A stretch of DNA of 64,000 bases from Zymobacter palmae (GCF_003610015.1 NZ_AP018933.1:1054001-1118000), one strand, 5' to 3'. Shown: positions 10,901 through 19,508, numbered from the stretch's first letter. Program-made: numbers and translations. Notes: a model not told the origin generated them from the sequence alone.

Positions 10901-11352
10901 ACCCACTCATGCCGGTAGCGGTTACGTTCAAGCTTCTTGCCGCGAAGTTTTTCCTGAAACGCATCGGTTGCTTTGCCTAAGTCATGAAATAGAGCCGCTA
11001 TTGATGCGAGCCAACGCACTTTATCAAGTGCATGCCAGTTGTCCTCATCATCTTGGCGTAGGATGTCGCGGCGAGTCATGTTTGTGGGTACGGTACCTGT
11101 TTCATTAAACTGAGAGGCATTGCCTACTATCCACAAAAGCTCACTGTGGTTTTGTCCCCTAATCCAGTGACAAGCAACGGCTGTATTTCGGCGGGCGCGC
11201 TTGCGGAGCAGCATGCGCAATGTGTTCAGGCCCGCGTTCGTTATGGATGTTTGCCAAGTGCGCTCTCCTTTGCGTTCGGCAAACTGGTCTAGGATACGGC
11301 GTGTCTCCTTTAATGCATTTTTTTGGCATTGGGAAATCAACAGAATGTTCAT
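7957..11352 (-). CDS. cas3: Type I-F Cas2-Cas3 fusion nuclease-helicase
   Basis: 1131 aa. The type I-F hallmark: an N-terminal Cas2-like domain (residues 1 to about 90), an HD nuclease domain (LFHDLGKATDAF, H123-D124) and a superfamily 2 helicase. Helicase motifs: Walker A STGCGKT near residue 440, motif II VLDEPDDFD, motif III SSATLPP and motif VI QLAGRVQRHRQ. With Cas1 it forms the adaptation complex; with the Csy complex it degrades target DNA. The ATG at 11352 overlaps the cas1 stop (ATGA). All key residues are present, so both interference and adaptation should be functional. Confidence 0.96.
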   Translation of the reverse strand: MNILLISQCQKNALKETRRILDQFAERKGERTWQTSITNAGLNTLRMLLRKRARRNTAVACHWIRGQNHSELLWIVGNASQFNETGTVPTNMTRRDILRQDDEDNWHALDKVRWLASIAALFHDLGKATDAFQEKLRGKKLERNRYRHEWVSLRLLEAFVGQDSDEQWLKRLCSQEGKATSAWLDMMKKDGIDVPAAPPFRGLPPLASAIGWLIVTHHRLPLMPSFQDDGSQSWLGDKAVRWQDELTSGLHNVTAYWNEAFRPIEDDISVWWKCSQGLPVADPNWHKRAKRLAEQAFKAPWWKEDHSSLLASPYIMHLARLCLMMADHHYSSLSKGMDDRFKPRVLYANTMLDRQAWPNVKRQPNQTLTDHLLGVTRCAGEVAHRLPSLEKGLRGITQHRLFRRRSCLARFRWQDRAFDLAESLQERSQQQGFFGVNMASTGCGKTLANGRIMYALAHPRRGARFTVALGLRTLTLQTGNAYRRHLKLSEDDLAIRVGGSAQMALYRHAIDQNEKESLSGSSSDEALINDGSQIDYVDRLDPHPLLHTFIHDPRAQQFISAPIMTCTIDHLMPATESIRGGHQIAPMLRLMTSDLVLDEPDDFDIKDFPALTRLVYWAGLYGSRVMLSSATLPPFMVQGLFEAYKTGRQQFRQHQGDPAAQDAICCAWFDEQHCSASNCSTQEDFEHAHDAFVRQRHAFLEEKTLQQPIRHGSILSTERIRHSPDTLYEDMAERLIAQAVALHKKHHGTAPDGQHVSFGLIRMANINPLVAVAHRMFSQEAPRGIVIHLCVYHSQFPLLLRSRKEQMLDAILDRHDPDAIYHHPDIAPLLAEAPNQQHIFIVLGSPVTEVGRDHDYDWAIVEPSSIRSIIQLAGRVQRHRQTPSATPNIALLNTNLCAIKYPQSPAFMRPGFEDDRRWHLQKHYLDQGLLPDGFLNGIDSRPRLVTPAFSRPPNPRQYLAPSDTLCSLEHQRIGYVMKPAFHARYPTIRPQPVVGAFSVYQHPYVTLTGILPQHQPFREQVRRQADFAFMPDESFEHESFCRVQDDYEQTLNTTVEYLIERTDLKPSCNVRPWGDADYLRALTALANLMQISVEECAWRFGRLTLPDVEQENGAPKKWAYHPVVGISHYSD

Positions 11353-12338
11353 GCCTGTACCTCTGCTGATAATGTGGCTGCGGTATCCTGAAGAACGTTG
11401 ATCATGGTGTCTAACGCTTCATGCTGGGTCATCCGTTCTATACAGGCCTGACGAAATTCCTGTTCTGTGTCGCCACGCGCAGCTGAGATGAAGGCCTGCG
11501 GTAGAATCAGTGCGTCTTTGACAATGTCTGCGACGTCAAAGACTAGTCCGCCACGCCTAGTCTTGCCGTGAAGCACGGCCATCCCATGAGGGAGGCCCAA
11601 TACCCAGCACGCTGTGGCTGCCAGTCCATAGGCGAGATAGTTGCCATGATCGAGGAAGTGGTTGGCTGGATCCATGCCGTTGCCACGGCTTGCGCGAGTA
11701 AAATCTGTGTCATATCCCGTTGACCGTACTGCCAGTGCGTATAAATGCTTCGTCATGCGTGCTTCTTCTGTCAGTAGCATTGTTGTATCGGGAATAGATG
11801 ACAGAGAGCGTTCCATCGCGCCTAGCGCCGAGTTTAGGGCACTTTCTGAAGGGGCAAAGTCGTTGTCACGTTGGAAGCGTTGGTTAAGCCAGTGTTGCCG
11901 AATCTGTTTGAGTCGTGCGGATTGAAAATGTTTAGCAGCGGCCAATCTCAACGCATCATCAAACCAGAAGCGGCACCATTGCTGAAGGTATTCGGTTGGG
12001 CGATATTCACTTTGAGGCGACATCCAAGATACGGGCATTTCAACTTCATTCGCTGTAAATAAAGGCGTGCCGCCGCCTCCACAAAATCCAACCATGACTC
12101 CCGCCTTAGCAAGCTCTCGCATAGCGGCCTGGGTAATGGATGTGCCCGTTCCCAGCAAGAGGCAGGTCGTATTTGCTATGGGAATATTCCAATAGCGAGA
12201 TCGTTGTTGCTCATCGGTAACGTATTCTACCCGCCCGCCATTGACGAGAACTCGGCAGTGCTGCAGGTAGTACAGGTTGGCTCGTTTAGAGTGAAGGATT
12301 GTTTTTAGGTCGCTAGCGTGAATATCGTCCATCATCAA
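11349..12338 (-). CDS. cas1: CRISPR integrase Cas1 (type I-F)
   Basis: 329 aa metal-dependent integrase for new spacers. Metal ligands expected for Cas1 are present: the glutamate in LLTEEARMTKHL (E191/E192), the histidine in AVLHGKTRRGG (H257) and the aspartate in GLVFDVADIVKD (D268). The start is one of three consecutive ATGs (12338, 12335, 12332), with AGGA upstream. It is the first gene of the operon, and its upstream region is shared with the divergent leader of array 2. Confidence 0.96.
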   Translation of the reverse strand: MMMDDIHASDLKTILHSKRANLYYLQHCRVLVNGGRVEYVTDEQQRSRYWNIPIANTTCLLLGTGTSITQAAMRELAKAGVMVGFCGGGGTPLFTANEVEMPVSWMSPQSEYRPTEYLQQWCRFWFDDALRLAAAKHFQSARLKQIRQHWLNQRFQRDNDFAPSESALNSALGAMERSLSSIPDTTMLLTEEARMTKHLYALAVRSTGYDTDFTRASRGNGMDPANHFLDHGNYLAYGLAATACWVLGLPHGMAVLHGKTRRGGLVFDVADIVKDALILPQAFISAARGDTEQEFRQACIERMTQHEALDTMINVLQDTAATLSAEVQA

Positions 12339-12571
12339 CGTCCTAGGGGCAGAAAGATTGAAGTGTTAGTTTCTTTCAGAAATATAGAAATGCAAAGCTA
12401 CTGATGCATGCAAAAAGCCCACTATCGTTTGAGATGACGTACCCTTTTTCTACCAGTGTCTATAACCCATTGTTTTTATGTGCATGCTGAGTAGGGAGAA
12501 TAAAAAGGGTATTTTCTTTCAAACAGAACGCTTTTCTTTTAGAAATAAAGTATTAGGCTGATATAGCTCTA
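12339..12571 (+). promoter_or_regulatory. Leader of CRISPR array 2 and divergent cas1 promoter region
   Basis: 233 bp, AT-rich, with no gene. On the plus strand AAAAAGGGT ends 61 nt before the first repeat, as in the other leader, followed by TTTTCTTTTAGAAATAAAG and a TGATATAGCTCTA end. The left half should contain the minus-strand cas promoter; no convincing -35/-10 pair could be fixed by eye. Confidence 0.7.
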
Positions 12572-13860
12572 GTTCGCTGCCGCATAGGCAGCTTAGAAAT
12601 GCCTGTCACTCCGTCCCTGGTGTGCTCGTATGTTCGCTGCCGCATAGGCAGCTTAGAAATTTAAGGGGAAACAGGTTTCAGGAGAAGCAATGTTCGCTGC
12701 CGCATAGGCAGCTTAGAAACTTGAAAAACCTAAAGAATTTTTTGATTATTATGTTCGCTGCCGCATAGGCAGCTTAGAAAAAGCAGAGAACCAAAAATTT
12801 TCTGAGCCTCTTGTTCGCTGCCGCATAGGCAGCTTAGAAATATATGCTCCGTTACTTTTCCTGATGGGCAGAGTTCGCTGCCGCATAGGCAGCTTAGAAA
12901 TGCAATCTTATTCCATCATTTGGACTCTTATTGTTCGCTGCCGCATAGGCAGCTTAGAAAGCAAAGGCAGCGATTAACGTTGTGGACCTGCGGTTCGCTG
13001 CCGCATAGGCAGCTTAGAAATATTTGTCGCGCTTTCTAAGTTTCCTCTCATGGTTCGCTGCCGCATAGGCAGCTTAGAAAATCACGAACTTAAATCCGGT
13101 CGTAATCTCGCTGTTCGCTGCCGCATAGGCAGCTTAGAAAGTGACGCGATCCGCGCAGGGAATGACGTCTTCGTTCGCTGCCGCATAGGCAGCTTAGAAA
13201 GTCTGTGCCCGCATGAACACGCCCCGTGCGTCGTTCGCTGCCGCATAGGCAGCTTAGAAAAATAGCGCTCCCCGTCGCCGGGGGTAAGCCCCGTTCGCTG
13301 CCGCATAGGCAGCTTAGAAAAAAACTGCGAATGATCCTTACGAATCGTCGGTGTTCGCTGCCGCATAGGCAGCTTAGAAAATCAGTGATGCCGTAGTGAT
13401 AAAGCTCTGCGCGTTCGCTGCCGCATAGGCAGCTTAGAAAAGCGAGTTCGCGACGTATTCAGCAACCCATGTGTTCGCTGCTGCATAGGCAGCTTAGAAA
13501 TAAGTGACAAATATAGTTTAGCCTCTGCCCTCGTTCGCTGCTGCATAGGCAGCTTAGAAAACGTGACAAATCGTGGGCGCGCGGACTCATCGGTTCGCTG
13601 CCGCATAGGCAGCTTAGAAAAGCGGCCAAGCCCGTGGACAAGGACGACAGCCGTTCGCTGCCGCATAGGCAGCTTAGAAATTACGAGACGCCGCTAGCGC
13701 ACGCAACACAACGTTCGCTGCCGCATAGGCAGCTTAGAAAAGTAAACGTGCGGCTATCGCTGACTGTGCCATGTTTGCTGCCGCATAGGCAGCTTAGAAC
13801 GGCACTGATCCCGGTGGTTTGACCACCGGCTGATTCGCTACCGTTATAGGTAAGCCTGGA
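12572..13860 (+). CRISPR. Type I-F CRISPR array 2, 21 repeats plus a degenerate terminal repeat, transcribed on the plus strand
   Basis: The same 28-bp repeat as array 1, here in sense orientation, at a 60-bp period (first at 12572, last near-intact copy at 13773-13800). Spacers are 32 bp apart from one of 33 bp (12720-12752). Two consecutive repeats (13473 and 13533) carry CTGCTGCATA in place of CTGCCGCATA, which turns one stem pair into a G-U wobble. The copy at 13773 has GTTTG at its start and GAAC at its end. A further, heavily decayed copy at 13833-13860 (ATTCGCTACCG...) keeps the 60-bp spacing. The decay marks the right side as the old end, so the leader is at 12339-12571. Confidence 0.98.
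13811..13829 (+). other. Perfect hairpin inside the terminal spacer of array 2
   Basis: CCGGTGG, loop TTTGA, CCACCGG. It lies wholly within the 32-nt segment between the last near-intact repeat and the degenerate repeat. There is no T-run after it. It may be a structured fossil spacer or may help end array transcription. Confidence 0.6.
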
Positions 13861-13916
13861 CACACTAATTAGGACGTTCTCCACACAGCATTCCAATGAA
13901 TTGATAACAAAAAAGC

Positions 13917-13944
13917 TTGCAATTTAAAGTCAGTTGCGTAGAAT
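13917..13944 (+). promoter_or_regulatory. Sigma-70 promoter for the tRNA-Val genes
   Basis: TTGCAA (13917-13922), 16 nt, then TAGAAT (13939-13944), followed by the GC-rich discriminator GCGCAGCG typical of stringently controlled stable-RNA promoters. It lies 55 bp before the first tRNA. Confidence 0.7.
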
Positions 13945-13998
13945 GCGCAGCGTTCACGGCGAGACGCCAAGCAGTTAGGCGCTTCACTTGGACTGTGT

Positions 13999-14075
13999 AG
14001 GACCGTAGCTCAGTTGGTTAGAGCGCCACGTTGACATCGTGGAGGTCAGCGGTTCGAATCCGCTCGGTCCTACCA
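13999..14075 (+). tRNA. tRNA-Val (GAC), first copy
   Basis: A 77-nt cloverleaf with acceptor stem AGGACCG/CGGTCCT, D-loop AGCTCAGTTGGTTAGAG, anticodon stem CCACG/CGTGG with loop TTGACAT (anticodon GAC, valine), T-arm GGTTCGAATCC and an encoded CCA end. It sits just beyond the old end of CRISPR array 2. Confidence 0.97.
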
Positions 14076-14159
14076 ATCTTAGACATATCATGCGTTGATA
14101 TGTATCAAGAGCGTCGCAGCGGTTTTCGTCGTGTTATGGCGAACTGTCGATCTCTTTGC

Positions 14160-14236
14160 AGGACCGTAGCTCAGTTGGTTAGAGCGCCACGTTGACATCG
14201 TGGAGGTCAGCGGTTCGAATCCGCTCGGTCCTACCA
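14160..14236 (+). tRNA. tRNA-Val (GAC), second identical copy
   Basis: Same 77-nt sequence as the copy at 13999, separated from it by 84 nt and probably on the same transcript. The anticodon is GAC and the CCA end is encoded. Confidence 0.97.
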
Positions 14237-14243
14237 GTTGCCA

Positions 14244-14274
14244 AACCCCGCTGAGACGATCGGCGGGGTTTTTT
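14244..14274 (+). terminator. Terminator of the tRNA-Val transcript
   Basis: Arms AACCCCGC and GCGGGGTT around an 11-nt loop, followed by TTTT (six T in a row counting the arm end). Confidence 0.9.
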
Positions 14275-14734
14275 GCGTGCGCGTTGCCTAAGCAGTCCGT
14301 GTATATGGCCGCAAATAAAGCCCTTTATCAAGCCATGGTGTGCGTCGATAACAGTGGTGGTATCACTGTCACGATTCCGCGCGTTGCCATGTCTGCGGTA
14401 GCGTTCTCTATCACTGAAGCCTTGTGGCGTGTAGACCCTATGCGTCATGAGCGCTATCGTTGATAGCTGCATTGTCGTGCTGGTCGTTTCGTTGACCTGC
14501 GTGGTGGTTCGGAAACTCGCGGGTAGGGCATGCCTCTGTGCGTGTCTTGCGTTTGCCTGATCGGCAGCGCTATACGGGGCGGCTTCTGCATCGCGGTCTT
14601 CGGTGCGGGCATGTCAATGGTAAAGCTTCCCATTGGACGTGATCGGTGATGCGTAAAGCAGTGCAGCGCCGAGGTAGTGCCTGACGGCCTACGCTCGATA
14701 CACTCCCTGAATTTCAAGTGCGAACGGCAGCCTT
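14275..14734 (+). other. Gene-free stretch before apt
   Basis: 460 bp with no credible gene. Short open frames exist on both strands but lack ribosome binding sites, and the longest ones run into the tRNA. It presumably holds the apt promoter, which I could not pin down. Confidence 0.5.
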
Positions 14735-15322
14735 ATGACTTCGACATTGGCGGATACGTCTTCCCAGCAGAACGGCACCAGCGTTTATGGTGACTACATC
14801 AAGTCTGTGATCCGTACGGTACGCGACTGGCCGAACCCCGGCGTCAACTTCCGTGATATCACGCCGCTGCTGCAGAACAGTGCAGCCTTCCGCAAGCTGA
14901 TCGACAGCTTTGTGCATCGTTATCAGGAACTCAATATCGACGCGATCGCCGCTATCGATGCGCGCGGTTTCATTATCGGAGCCCCTCTGGCTTACGAAAT
15001 GGGATGCAGTTTCGTTCCTGTACGCAAGAAAGGTAAACTGCCTTTCAAAACCATCAGTGAAACCTACAAGCTGGAATACGGTGAAGCGACCGTCGAGCTG
15101 AATTCCGACGCCTTCAAAAAAGGTGATCGCATTGTCGTGGTCGACGATCTGATAGCGACGGGTGGCACCATGTTGGCGGCAGCCAAGCTCATTGAACGTA
15201 CGGGTGGGGAAGTCGTCGAAACGGCGGCCATCATCGACCTGCCTGAGTTGGGTGGCTCACGTCATATTCGCGAAGCCGGTCACAACGTCTTCGCCGTCTG
15301 TTCCTTTACCGAATCGGAGTAA
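14735..15322 (+). CDS. apt: Adenine phosphoribosyltransferase
   Basis: 195 aa. Converts adenine and PRPP to AMP in the cytoplasm (purine salvage). Recognised from [31 protein letters not shown] and the PRPP-binding motif [12 protein letters not shown]. Length is slightly above the usual 180 because of an N-terminal tail. gpt begins 8 bp after its stop, so the two purine salvage enzymes are co-transcribed. The ATG at 14735 has only a weak ribosome binding site, but the conserved part begins soon after it. Confidence 0.95.
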   Translation: MTSTLADTSSQQNGTSVYGDYIKSVIRTVRDWPNPGVNFRDITPLLQNSAAFRKLIDSFVHRYQELNIDAIAAIDARGFIIGAPLAYEMGCSFVPVRKKGKLPFKTISETYKLEYGEATVELNSDAFKKGDRIVVVDDLIATGGTMLAAAKLIERTGGEVVETAAIIDLPELGGSRHIREAGHNVFAVCSFTESE

Positions 15323-15330
15323 ACCGTATC

Positions 15331-15792
15331 ATGGCAAGCAGCGAGCGCTATCAGCGCTACTTCAAGGTCTCTTGGGATCGCCTTCAGAACGATATCCGGG
15401 AACTCTGCAAAGACCTTGAGGGTCGCACGTTCAAAGGCATCATTGCTATCGCCCGTGGGGGCCTTATTCCCACGGGGCTGTTCGCCCAAGAAATGGGGCT
15501 GCGCAATATCGATACCCTTTGCGTGCAGAGCTACGATGCCATGTCGCAGCGTGAAGGCGTTACTGTCGACAAGGGCGTTGATCATGACGGCGAGGGCTGG
15601 CTGCTGATTGATGACCTCGTTGATACCGGCAAGACCGCACGCATTGTACGTGAGCTGCTGCCCAAGGCGCTGTTCATCACCGTATATGCTAAGCCGGAAG
15701 GGCGTCCGCTGGTCGATCGCTTCCATACGGAAGTGTCCCAGGATACGTGGGTGGTCTTCCCATGGGAGCCAAACCCGCCGGCAGATGCTTGA
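15331..15792 (+). CDS. gpt: Xanthine-guanine phosphoribosyltransferase
   Basis: 153 aa, the same size as E. coli Gpt. Forms XMP, GMP and IMP from the free bases and PRPP. Diagnostic segments: [23 protein letters not shown], the PRPP motif [12 protein letters not shown], and [10 protein letters not shown] followed by QDTWVVFPW. It lies 8 bp behind apt and 50 bp before ung, forming a salvage operon. Intact. Confidence 0.93.
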   Translation: MASSERYQRYFKVSWDRLQNDIRELCKDLEGRTFKGIIAIARGGLIPTGLFAQEMGLRNIDTLCVQSYDAMSQREGVTVDKGVDHDGEGWLLIDDLVDTGKTARIVRELLPKALFITVYAKPEGRPLVDRFHTEVSQDTWVVFPWEPNPPADA

Positions 15793-15842
15793 GCGTGACG
15801 TTCGAAGCGCAAGAAGAAAGCAGTGGGTCATTGGAGGAGTGC

Positions 15843-16547
15843 ATGACAACATCGGTATTGCCTGACGACTGGAATGCAGAACTGGGGCAAGAATTTGAAG
15901 CACCTTACATGCAGAAGCTCAAGGCGTTTCTGCGGACGCGTAAGGATGCTCACCGTGTCATCTATCCCCATTCGTCCAACTGGTTTCGCGCTTTCCAGCT
16001 TACCCCGCTGGAGCAGGTTAAGGTTGTGATACTGGGCCAAGACCCGTATCACGGTCCGGGCCAAGCCCACGGGTTGTGCTTCTCGGTACGGCCCGGTGTA
16101 GCAACACCGCCATCGCTGGTCAATATCTACAAGGAATTGGCGACAGATGATGTGCCTTTCCAGCCAGTGAACCACGGTTTTCTGGAAAGCTGGGCGCAGC
16201 AGGGCATTATGATGCTCAACAGCGTGCTGACTGTTGAGCAGGGGCAGGCAGGTTCACACCGCAATCAAGGGTGGGAAACCTTCACCGATCGTGCGATCGA
16301 AGTCATCAATCGTCGTTGCCCGCATGTCGTGTTCCTGCTGTGGGGCAGCTACGCTCAGAAGAAAGCCGCCTTCGTGGATCGCCAGCGCCATCTAGTGCTG
16401 CATGCACCTCACCCATCGCCGCTGGCAGCGCACCGCGGTTTCTTTGGCTGTCGGCACTTTTCACAGGCCAATCAGTTCTTGGTGGCGAAAGGGATGGCAC
16501 CCATTGAGTGGCAGCTGCCTTCCCACGTCGAGCCGATGGCACACTGA
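15843..16547 (+). CDS. ung: Uracil-DNA glycosylase
   Basis: 234 aa family 1 enzyme that removes uracil from DNA for base excision repair. The water-activating loop [13 protein letters not shown] (catalytic D67) and the minor-groove loop [17 protein letters not shown] are both intact. The start is the ATG at 15843, with GGAGGA 8 nt upstream; an upstream GTG in the same frame lies inside gpt and is not used. Co-transcribed with apt and gpt, and followed by two hairpins. Confidence 0.95.
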   Translation: MTTSVLPDDWNAELGQEFEAPYMQKLKAFLRTRKDAHRVIYPHSSNWFRAFQLTPLEQVKVVILGQDPYHGPGQAHGLCFSVRPGVATPPSLVNIYKELATDDVPFQPVNHGFLESWAQQGIMMLNSVLTVEQGQAGSHRNQGWETFTDRAIEVINRRCPHVVFLLWGSYAQKKAAFVDRQRHLVLHAPHPSPLAAHRGFFGCRHFSQANQFLVAKGMAPIEWQLPSHVEPMAH

Positions 16548-16558
16548 ATGCCTTCAAC

Positions 16559-16622
16559 GGCCAATGATACGATCCTTACTGTCATTGGCCGCACCATGAT
16601 GCTTCGGCATCATCGTTATTTA
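16559..16622 (+). terminator. Double hairpin terminator after ung
   Basis: The first hairpin is GGCCAATGA/TCATTGGCC (16559-16590). The second is ATGATGC-TTCG-GCATCAT (16596-16613), a UUCG tetraloop stem followed by CGTTATTTATC. It separates the apt-gpt-ung unit from upp. Confidence 0.75.
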
Positions 16623-16652
16623 TCACGTTAGACTATCTGTCGAGAGAACCCT

Positions 16653-17282
16653 ATGGCCGTTTATGCGATCGACCACCCTCTGGTAAAACACAAAGTGGGC
16701 CTGATGCGCTCTGCCAATCTGAGCACCAAGCTCTTCCGCGAACTGGCGAGTGAAGTCGCCGAGCTGCTGACCTATGAAGCAACGCGTGGTCTTGAGCTTG
16801 AGAAACGGACGATCGAGGGCTGGTCGGGTGAGCCGCTGCTCGTCGACAAGATCAAAGGCAAGAAAGTCACGATCGTACCGATCCTGCGTGCCGGTATTGG
16901 TATGATGGACGGTGTGACTAACCTGATCCCTAGTGCACGTATCAGCGTTGTGGGCCTGTACCGCAATGAAGAAACGCTTGAGCCGGTACCGTACTTCGAG
17001 AAATTCGTAAGTCAGCTGGACGAGCGCCTTGCGTTGATCATCGACCCGATGTTGGCAACCGGTGGTTCTGTTATCGCGACTATCGACATGCTGAAGAAGC
17101 ATAAATGTCGTGAGATCAAGGTCATTGTTTTGGTTGCTGCACCAGAAGGGATCAAGCGCGTTCAGGATGCGCACCCGGATGTAGACATCTATGCGGCCTC
17201 CGTCGATGACGGCCTGAACGAGCACGGCTATATCGTGCCAGGCTTGGGCGATGCGGGTGATAAGCTGTTCGGTACGCGCTAA
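16653..17282 (+). CDS. upp: Uracil phosphoribosyltransferase
   Basis: 209 aa, standard size. Makes UMP from uracil and PRPP. Recognised from the [12 protein letters not shown] start, [13 protein letters not shown], the PRPP motif DPMLATGGS and the conserved C-terminus [14 protein letters not shown]. It is its own transcription unit between two terminators. No uracil permease gene (uraA) follows, unlike the common enterobacterial arrangement. Confidence 0.96.
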   Translation: MAVYAIDHPLVKHKVGLMRSANLSTKLFRELASEVAELLTYEATRGLELEKRTIEGWSGEPLLVDKIKGKKVTIVPILRAGIGMMDGVTNLIPSARISVVGLYRNEETLEPVPYFEKFVSQLDERLALIIDPMLATGGSVIATIDMLKKHKCREIKVIVLVAAPEGIKRVQDAHPDVDIYAASVDDGLNEHGYIVPGLGDAGDKLFGTR

Positions 17283-17312
17283 GGCCTTACCGAAAGCCCA
17301 ATGTTATTGCAG

Positions 17313-17355
17313 ATACCCGCCATGACACTCTGTCATGGCGGGTATTGTCGTTTTT
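17313..17355 (+). terminator. Terminator after upp
   Basis: Perfect 15-bp stem (ATACCCGCCATGACA / TGTCATGGCGGGTAT) with a CTC loop, followed by TGTCGTTTTT. Confidence 0.9.
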
Positions 17356-17526
17356 GCGATGTCGATATGGCGTTAAAGTCGCGATGGACACACGGCCGCA
17401 TTCGGTAACGAAGGAGGGTCATCTCAACGCTGCGCTAACGAAATCGTACGTAATGGCCTGAATATTGCAGTGTATTTGTCGGATGATATGTACTGTCTCG
17501 CGCACAGTGCCTATCATGTTGTTCAT

Positions 17527-17558
17527 AGTATAAATACGAAACGGATCGAATTTATACT
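17527..17558. promoter_or_regulatory. Inverted repeat upstream of ggt, candidate operator
   Basis: AGTATAAAT (17527-17535) and ATTTATACT (17550-17558) form a perfect 9-bp dyad with a 14-nt spacer, ending about 40 bp before the ggt start. The arms contain -10-like elements, so a regulator binding here would overlap a promoter. The rest of the gap between upp and ggt (17356-17599) shows no gene. Confidence 0.4.
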
Positions 17559-17599
17559 GTGGCAGTGGCAGACCCCTTCGATATTCCTTAAAGGCCGTG

Positions 17600-19375
17600 A
17601 TGACAATGAAACTGGCGCATACCTTGGCGTTTTCCTCTTTCTTACTGGGCACATTGCCCGCAGTCAGTCCTTCAGTAATGGCGGCGACACTGCCGGCAGT
17701 AGAAGCACGCCATGCCATGGTGGTCAGCGCACAGGCGCTAGCTGCTCAAGTGGGCGCGGATATCCTCAAGCAGGGCGGCAATGCGATTGATGCTGCTGTT
17801 GCCGTAGGCTATGCCGAAGCAGTTGTGAATCCTTGCTGTGGCAACATCGGTGGGGGCGGCTTCATGACGCTTCACCTTGCGGATGGGCGTGATCTGTTCG
17901 TCGACTTTCGTGAAACCGCTCCGGCGGCCGCTTCCGCAAACATGTACCTGACGCCAGAAGGCAACGTGCGCAAAGGGGAGAGCATGTACGGCTATCGTGC
18001 CGTAGGCGTGCCGGGAACGGTCAAAGGACTGACGCTGGTGCACCGACAGTTCGGGCGGTTGACGCGCCAGCAGGTGATGGCGCCTGCGATTAAGCTAGCG
18101 CGTGAAGGGTTCGTTCTGACGCGTGCTGATACTGATATCATGGATGCCAAGGTTGATTTGTTTCGTAAGGATACCGAAACCGCGCGTATTTTCCTGCGCC
18201 CGGACGGCTCTGCATGGCAGCCGGGGGATCGCTTCGTTCAGCGCGATTTAGCGCACACCTTGCAGGCCATTTCGGCGAAAGGGGATGAGGCGTTCTATCA
18301 GGGGCGTATTCCCGCTGCCATTGCCGCCGCTTCGCGCCAGCATGGTGGGCTGCTGACGGAAAGCGATTTTGCACGCTATGAGGCGAAGATGCGAACACCG
18401 CTGAGCTGCGATTACCGGGGCTACAAAGTGATTTCTGCTCCGCCGCCCAGTTCAGGAGGTGTCACGCTGTGCGAGACCCTGAACATTATGGAAGGCTATG
18501 ACCTGACCAAAAGCGGTTTTAACAGCGCAGCGACGCTTCATGTGATGACGGAAGCGCTGCGCCGTGCCTACGCTGACCGCAACACCTATTTGGGCGATCC
18601 CGATTTCATTGATAATCCGGTCAGCCATCTTCTCGATAAGCACTATGCCGCCACGCTGCGGGCATCTATCACCGACCGCGCTACCCCCTCTGCTGATATC
18701 CGTCCGCCAGCCGATTTGCCTGAGCGTCCCGAAACCACGCACTACTCCGTTATGGATGAAGCAGGCAATGCCGTATCCACGACATTTACTATCAACGGGC
18801 GCTTTGGCTCGGGCATCATCGCGCCGGGAACAGGCTTTCTGCTGAACGATGAGATGGATGACTTTACGGTCAAGGTCGGCGAGCAGAACTCGTATGGGTT
18901 GGTGCAGGGGGACCGCAACGCCATCGCACCGAACAAGCGTCCGCTGTCGTCGATGGCCCCCACTATTGTCACCTATAAAGGGCAGGTCTATATGGTGATC
19001 GGGACGCCCGGCGGTTCTCGTATCATTACGACCGTATTGCAGACTATCTCCAATGTGATCGACCATCACATGTCACTTCAGGAAGCCGTGGACGCACCGC
19101 GCATTCATCACCAGTGGTGGCCGGATCGCATCTTCTACGAAACGAGAGGGCTTTCTGCAGACACGCAGGCCGCGTTGAAGGCGCAGGGCTATACGCTTCA
19201 GGAGCAGACACCTTGGAGCGGCGTGGCGGCGATCATGAAAGGGCTGCCTGACATCAGCGAGCAGTCGGTTGAATCATCAGGTAATGATGGTGTGCTATCG
19301 GGTAAAGTGCGTGCAGGATATGTCTACGGTAGCAATGATGCGCGCCGCCCGGCGGGGGCTGCCAAAGGCTTCTAG
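17600..19375 (+). CDS. ggt: Gamma-glutamyltransferase, periplasmic
   Basis: 591 aa Ntn hydrolase that hydrolyses glutathione or transfers its gamma-glutamyl group. A signal peptide is evident (hydrophobic run to about residue 28, ending in VMAA). The proenzyme self-cleaves before the nucleophile threonine in ETTHYSVMD (T379), giving large and small subunits. Other family blocks: GGGGFMTLH, YRAVGVPGTVKGL, PPPSSGGVTLCE, NDEMDDF and KRPLSSMAPT. I chose the ATG at 17600, 5 nt after AAAGG; a GTG at 17597 and an ATG at 17606 are alternatives. Single-gene unit. Confidence 0.94.
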   Translation: MTMKLAHTLAFSSFLLGTLPAVSPSVMAATLPAVEARHAMVVSAQALAAQVGADILKQGGNAIDAAVAVGYAEAVVNPCCGNIGGGGFMTLHLADGRDLFVDFRETAPAAASANMYLTPEGNVRKGESMYGYRAVGVPGTVKGLTLVHRQFGRLTRQQVMAPAIKLAREGFVLTRADTDIMDAKVDLFRKDTETARIFLRPDGSAWQPGDRFVQRDLAHTLQAISAKGDEAFYQGRIPAAIAAASRQHGGLLTESDFARYEAKMRTPLSCDYRGYKVISAPPPSSGGVTLCETLNIMEGYDLTKSGFNSAATLHVMTEALRRAYADRNTYLGDPDFIDNPVSHLLDKHYAATLRASITDRATPSADIRPPADLPERPETTHYSVMDEAGNAVSTTFTINGRFGSGIIAPGTGFLLNDEMDDFTVKVGEQNSYGLVQGDRNAIAPNKRPLSSMAPTIVTYKGQVYMVIGTPGGSRIITTVLQTISNVIDHHMSLQEAVDAPRIHHQWWPDRIFYETRGLSADTQAALKAQGYTLQEQTPWSGVAAIMKGLPDISEQSVESSGNDGVLSGKVRAGYVYGSNDARRPAGAAKGF

Positions 19376-19508
19376 TGCGCTGGTGCGGTCGTGATGAACG
19401 CTCTGCCTTGGCGTGCGGCGTTGCAGGTAGGCAGGGCGTTTGAGCATCGGGATCGTACTTGGGGCGTCAGCGCTTCATATGAAGTGAAGGGGCTAGCGGC
19501 GCAGGCAA

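Noticed and set aside
1987-13860. Transposon-associated (Tn7-like) type I-F system
   Set aside because: cas1 and cas2-3 are present and intact, csy1 and csy2 are separate genes, and no tns or tniQ gene is seen; this is a canonical I-F1 locus.
13050-13896. Open frames in array 2 with repeating SKLPMRQRT or SLPHRQLRK peptides
   Set aside because: Same artefact from CRISPR array 2.
13999-14236. Tandem tRNA-Val genes as an integration site for the CRISPR locus
   Set aside because: No integrase gene and no duplicated tRNA 3' end was found on the far side of the cas region.
14179-14472. Open frames of 87-97 codons on both strands
   Set aside because: They run into the second tRNA-Val and its terminator and have no coding signals.
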